Shown here piece after piece: positions 19,399 to 21,977 of a stretch of DNA of 21,977 bases. Origin of the DNA: Alphaproteobacteria bacterium UBA6187 (GTDB lineage: Bacteria; Pseudomonadota; Alphaproteobacteria; Rickettsiales; UBA6187); NCBI GenBank assembly GCA_002422795.1, contig DITJ01000007.1, forward strand, positions 1-21,977. The letters run 5' to 3'. How positions within the stretch are numbered: position 1 is the first letter of the stretch; the number at the start of each line of letters is the position of its first letter. A program made the position numbers and the translations under genes. A model generated the notes under the pieces. The model was not told the origin of the DNA. It searched no databases and saw nothing but the letters and a program-made list of their open reading frames with translations.

Positions 19399-21201
19399 CT
19401 AATCATCCCCAATCTTAAGCGCAGCCAAAAACGCACTTTGCGGAATTTCAACATTTCCAACACTGCGCATTTTCTTCTTACCCTTCTTCTGTTTGTCGAG
19501 AAGTTTACGTTTACGGCTGGCATCCCCACCATAACATTTTGCGGTAACGTCTTTACGGAATGCGCTTACTGTTTCACGTGCGATAATTTTTCCGCCAATT
19601 GCAGCCTGTATCGCAATTTTAAACATCTGCCTTGGGATTAAATCTTTCAGGCGCGAGCACATTTCACGGCCTCGGCTTTCAGCGCGGGCGCGGTGGGTAA
19701 CTAGTGCCAAAGCATCCACATTTTCTTCGTTCACAAGCACAACAACTTTTACCAGATCGCCTTCTTTATATTCATCAATCTGCCATTCAAAACTAGCGTA
19801 ACCGCGGGTGCAGGATTTCAGGCGGTCATAAAAATCGAATACCACTTCGTTAAGCGGCAGGCCATAAACCACCATGGCGCGGTTGCCTACATATGTAAGG
19901 TTTTTTTGAACGCCACGTTTTTCCGTGCAGAGTGTTAGCACTGTTCCCAAATATTCATCAGGCACTAAAATCGTGGCAGTTATCCACGGTTCCTCAATAG
20001 TGGCAATTTTCATAGGGTCTGGCATATCAGCCGGATTATGCAATTCTAAAGTTGTACCATCGCGCTGGTGAATTTTATAAACCACGCTTGGCGCGGTGGT
20101 AATTAGTTCCAGGTTAAATTCTCTATCGAGCCTTTCCTGGATAATTTCCAGATGTAATAGCCCAAGGAATCCGCAGCGGAAACCCTGCCCAAGTGCGGTT
20201 GAGCTTTCCGGTTCATATTCAAAACTGGAATCATTCAATTTAAGTTTGCCTAGCGAATCGCGCAAATGTTCATATTCGGAAGAATCCATCGGGAATAAAC
20301 TACAAAACACCACCGGCAAATTCGGCTTGAAACCTGCAAGTGGCGTCTCCGCTGGGTTTTTTTCATCTGTTACGGTATCACCCACTTTGCAATCGGCAAC
20401 TTCTTTCATAGCAGCGGTGAAGAATCCCATTTCACCAGCATAAAGAGTATCAGTCATTATTTTTTTAGGCGTGAAATAACCGACATTATCCACATTGTGG
20501 CTGGTGCCGCGCTGCATCATTCTTACTTTCTGGCCTTTTTTAATAGAGCCATCCACAACACGGATTAGAATCACCACGCCTAAATACGGGTCATACCAGC
20601 TATCCACCAGCAGTGCGCGAAGCGGAGCATCCGGGTTGCCGCGTGGGGCAGGCAGGCGGGTTACGATAGCTTCCAATGTTTCAGGAATGCCAAGGCCGAT
20701 TTTGGCGGAAACAGAAATTGCATCAGATGCATCAATACCGATCACGTCTTCAATTTGCTGTTTCACTCGCTCAGGTTCGGCAGAAGGTAGGTCGATTTTA
20801 TTTAATATAGGAATGATTTCATGGTCATTTTCAATGGCCTGGTAAACATTTGCCAGAGTTTGCGCCTCCACCCCTTGCGATGCATCTACAACAAGCAGTG
20901 AGCCTTCACAAGCAGCCAGCGAGCGGCTAACCTCATAGGCAAAATCCACGTGGCCTGGAGTATCCATAAGGTTAAGCATGTATTCTTTGCCATCTTTCGC
21001 CTTATATTTAAGACGCACCGTTTGCGCTTTAATGGTGATGCCGCGCTCTTTTTCGATATCCATACTATCTAGCACCTGCGCACTCATTTCGCGTTCGGTA
21101 AGTCCGCCGCAAGTCTGGATTAGCCTATCGGCAAGGGTGGATTTCCCGTGGTCGATATGGGCGATGATGGAGAAGTTACGGATGTTGGTTTGGTCGGTCA
21201 T
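19399..21201 (-). CDS. lepA: elongation factor 4 (back-translocating GTPase LepA)
   Basis: 600 residues, the normal family length. GTP-binding motifs: AHIDHGKST (14-22), DTPGH (80-84) and NKID (134-137), with the switch-I region RGITIKAQ (53-60). The elongation-factor domains II, III and V follow (CKVGDTVTDEKNPAETPLAG; LGQGFRCGFLGLLHLEI). The LepA-specific C-terminal domain is complete: KCYGGDASRKRKLLDKQKKG, then KKKMRSVGNVEIPQSAFLAAL. It acts on the ribosome, associated with translation under stress and initiation-complex quality. It is the third gene of a minus-strand cluster, starting 18 nt after the Nudix stop codon. Certain identification. Confidence 0.98.
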   Translation of the reverse strand: MTDQTNIRNFSIIAHIDHGKSTLADRLIQTCGGLTEREMSAQVLDSMDIEKERGITIKAQTVRLKYKAKDGKEYMLNLMDTPGHVDFAYEVSRSLAACEGSLLVVDASQGVEAQTLANVYQAIENDHEIIPILNKIDLPSAEPERVKQQIEDVIGIDASDAISVSAKIGLGIPETLEAIVTRLPAPRGNPDAPLRALLVDSWYDPYLGVVILIRVVDGSIKKGQKVRMMQRGTSHNVDNVGYFTPKKIMTDTLYAGEMGFFTAAMKEVADCKVGDTVTDEKNPAETPLAGFKPNLPVVFCSLFPMDSSEYEHLRDSLGKLKLNDSSFEYEPESSTALGQGFRCGFLGLLHLEIIQERLDREFNLELITTAPSVVYKIHQRDGTTLELHNPADMPDPMKIATIEEPWITATILVPDEYLGTVLTLCTEKRGVQKNLTYVGNRAMVVYGLPLNEVVFDFYDRLKSCTRGYASFEWQIDEYKEGDLVKVVVLVNEENVDALALVTHRARAESRGREMCSRLKDLIPRQMFKIAIQAAIGGKIIARETVSAFRKDVTAKCYGGDASRKRKLLDKQKKGKKKMRSVGNVEIPQSAFLAALKIGDD

Positions 21202-21219
21202 AATTTTATATAATTCTCT

Positions 21220-21603
21220 TTATACTGGTAATTTAGTTCTATTAACTATTGATTTTAAATAACCTTCTGGAATTTTAATATCCTTTAATTCATTAATCGT
21301 AAATAATCCTAATTCTTTATGTTCATGGCTAATCTTTATAGTACCAGAATTTACTTCACAATAATAAGTAACTATTACTACATGCTTACCTGGAATTACC
21401 TCAAATAACCACGAATCAATAATATCCTTCACTGATATATCAAGCGCAAGTTCCTCTTCCACTTCACGTTTAATGCATTCTATGGGCTGCTCACCCAGTT
21501 CAAGCCTTCCGCCAGGTAATTCCCACTCATCACGTTCATTTTTAAGCAAGATAACTTTATTATCTATAAATATCACTGCTTTAATTGAAACTGGAAAACT
21601 CAT
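21220..21603 (-). CDS. Nudix hydrolase
   Basis: 127 residues from the ATG at 21603, chosen over the in-frame TTG at 21621 because AAGGA lies about 7 nt upstream of it. The Nudix box is GRLELGEQPIECIKREVEEE (32-51), matching GX5EX7REUXEE; the normally conserved glycine after it is alanine (Ala53). All metal-binding glutamates are present, so activity on a nucleoside-diphosphate-linked substrate is expected. The substrate cannot be inferred. The N-terminal PVSIKAVIFIDNKVILLKNE is a typical first Nudix strand pair. It lies 26 nt after the DUF3147 gene and 18 nt before lepA, so it is probably cotranscribed with both. Confidence 0.9.
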   Translation of the reverse strand: MSFPVSIKAVIFIDNKVILLKNERDEWELPGGRLELGEQPIECIKREVEEELALDISVKDIIDSWLFEVIPGKHVVIVTYYCEVNSGTIKISHEHKELGLFTINELKDIKIPEGYLKSIVNRTKLPV

Positions 21604-21629
21604 TTCTAATTCCTTTATCAATAAGTAAG

Positions 21630-21959
21630 TTACGCAATAATTTTAGTAACCCAAATTGCAGTTGCATATATTAAGGCAGTCAATAAAATTGATATACCCA
21701 TAGCGACTGTAAAATCTACACCATATTTAAGCAATCCTGGCAAAATCAGGAAAAATGCCAGTGATGGCAAAACCAGCCAGAAAATTGAATAAGAAAGTTC
21801 AGCAATTTTATTTGTATCTTTTGTATCAACATATAGCCATATAAAAGCTAATATAGATGTAAGCGGCAGCGATGCAAGCAATGCCGCCCAGATAGTGTAA
21901 CGCTTCGAAAGTTCAGAAACACTGACAACTATAATAGCGGTTATAAATGTTTTAGTCAA
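21630..21959 (-). CDS. DUF3147 family small membrane protein
   Basis: 109 residues with three to four hydrophobic helices. The sequence ELSKRYTIWAALLASLPLTS followed by ILAFIWLYVDTKD and SYSIFWLVLPSLAFFLILPG is the characteristic core of the DUF3147 family of inner-membrane proteins with no known function. The start is a TTG at 21959: a TAA stop lies immediately in front of it, no ATG occurs in frame before the conserved part, and GGGAG sits a few bases upstream. The protein has the expected family length. It is the first visible gene of the cluster leading to lepA; the promoter lies outside the window or in its last 18 bases. Confidence 0.85.
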   Translation of the reverse strand: MTKTFITAIIVVSVSELSKRYTIWAALLASLPLTSILAFIWLYVDTKDTNKIAELSYSIFWLVLPSLAFFLILPGLLKYGVDFTVAMGISILLTALIYATAIWVTKIIA

Positions 21960-21977
21960 TTACTCCCACTAAAAGTG

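Noticed and set aside
1..21977. tRNA or rRNA genes
   Set aside because: I scanned for T-loop-like GGTTCRANYCC and cloverleaf patterns on both strands and found none that could be supported.

Overview
The window is a stretch of an AT-rich alphaproteobacterial chromosome. The evidence is alphaproteobacterial DnaE and LepA, a TorF/Gcw_chp porin-like protein, a DUF3147 membrane protein, and short intergenic palindromes of the kind scattered through Rickettsiales-like genomes. I cannot name a species. Housekeeping genes at both ends (dnaE at the left edge, lepA at the right) enclose an accessory region with mobile-element wreckage, envelope and secreted proteins, and regulators.

Layout. (1) 1-1141: 5' part of dnaE on the minus strand, cut by the window edge. 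(2) 1142-1996: a structured intergenic region holding an unannotated 29-residue amphipathic peptide gene with a convincing antisense promoter and terminator (a type I toxin-antitoxin-like arrangement), an internally deleted IS982-type element and a Tn3 transposase tail. (3) 2180-4869: a minus-strand three-gene operon (unknown protein, membrane histidine kinase, single-domain response regulator) with 8-nt overlaps. (4) 5069-6059: a TorF-family barrel gene flanked by short inverted repeats. (5) 6189-9090: a small hypothetical gene, a DUF3800 fragment, and a large glycine/asparagine-rich RTX-like protein with a hydrophobic C-terminus. (6) 9296-10335: a second copy of the Tn3 transposase tail abutting a 5'-truncated group II intron whose maturase frame is broken by a stop codon. 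(7) 10371-13022: a large DUF2339 polytopic membrane protein. (8) 13159-13255: a strong promoter firing into a near-perfect palindrome made of two IS982 ends joined together.

(9) 13630-17512 is the most interesting block. Five plus-strand genes resemble the functional-amyloid (Fap) system of Pseudomonas: a secreted, Asn/Asp/Ser-repeat protein with a C-terminal NQN/TQQ module, a small secreted relative, a periplasmic C39 cysteine peptidase (FapD-like), another small secreted protein, and an outer-membrane beta-barrel (FapF-like). Both small secreted proteins carry, after their signal peptides, a double-glycine-type cleavage motif that the neighbouring C39 peptidase would be expected to cut. The repeat protein is separated from the other genes by a terminator and a long perfect hairpin, which could set the ratio of major subunit to the processing and export machinery.

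(10) 17854-18937: a small unknown gene behind a palindromic operator-like site, and an XRE/S24 repressor-like protein that lacks the catalytic serine and lysine. (11) 18197-19278: palindromic repeat elements. (12) 19399-21959: a minus-strand cluster of a DUF3147 membrane protein, a Nudix hydrolase and lepA.

All assignments were made by reading translated frames and motifs by eye; no database search was run.
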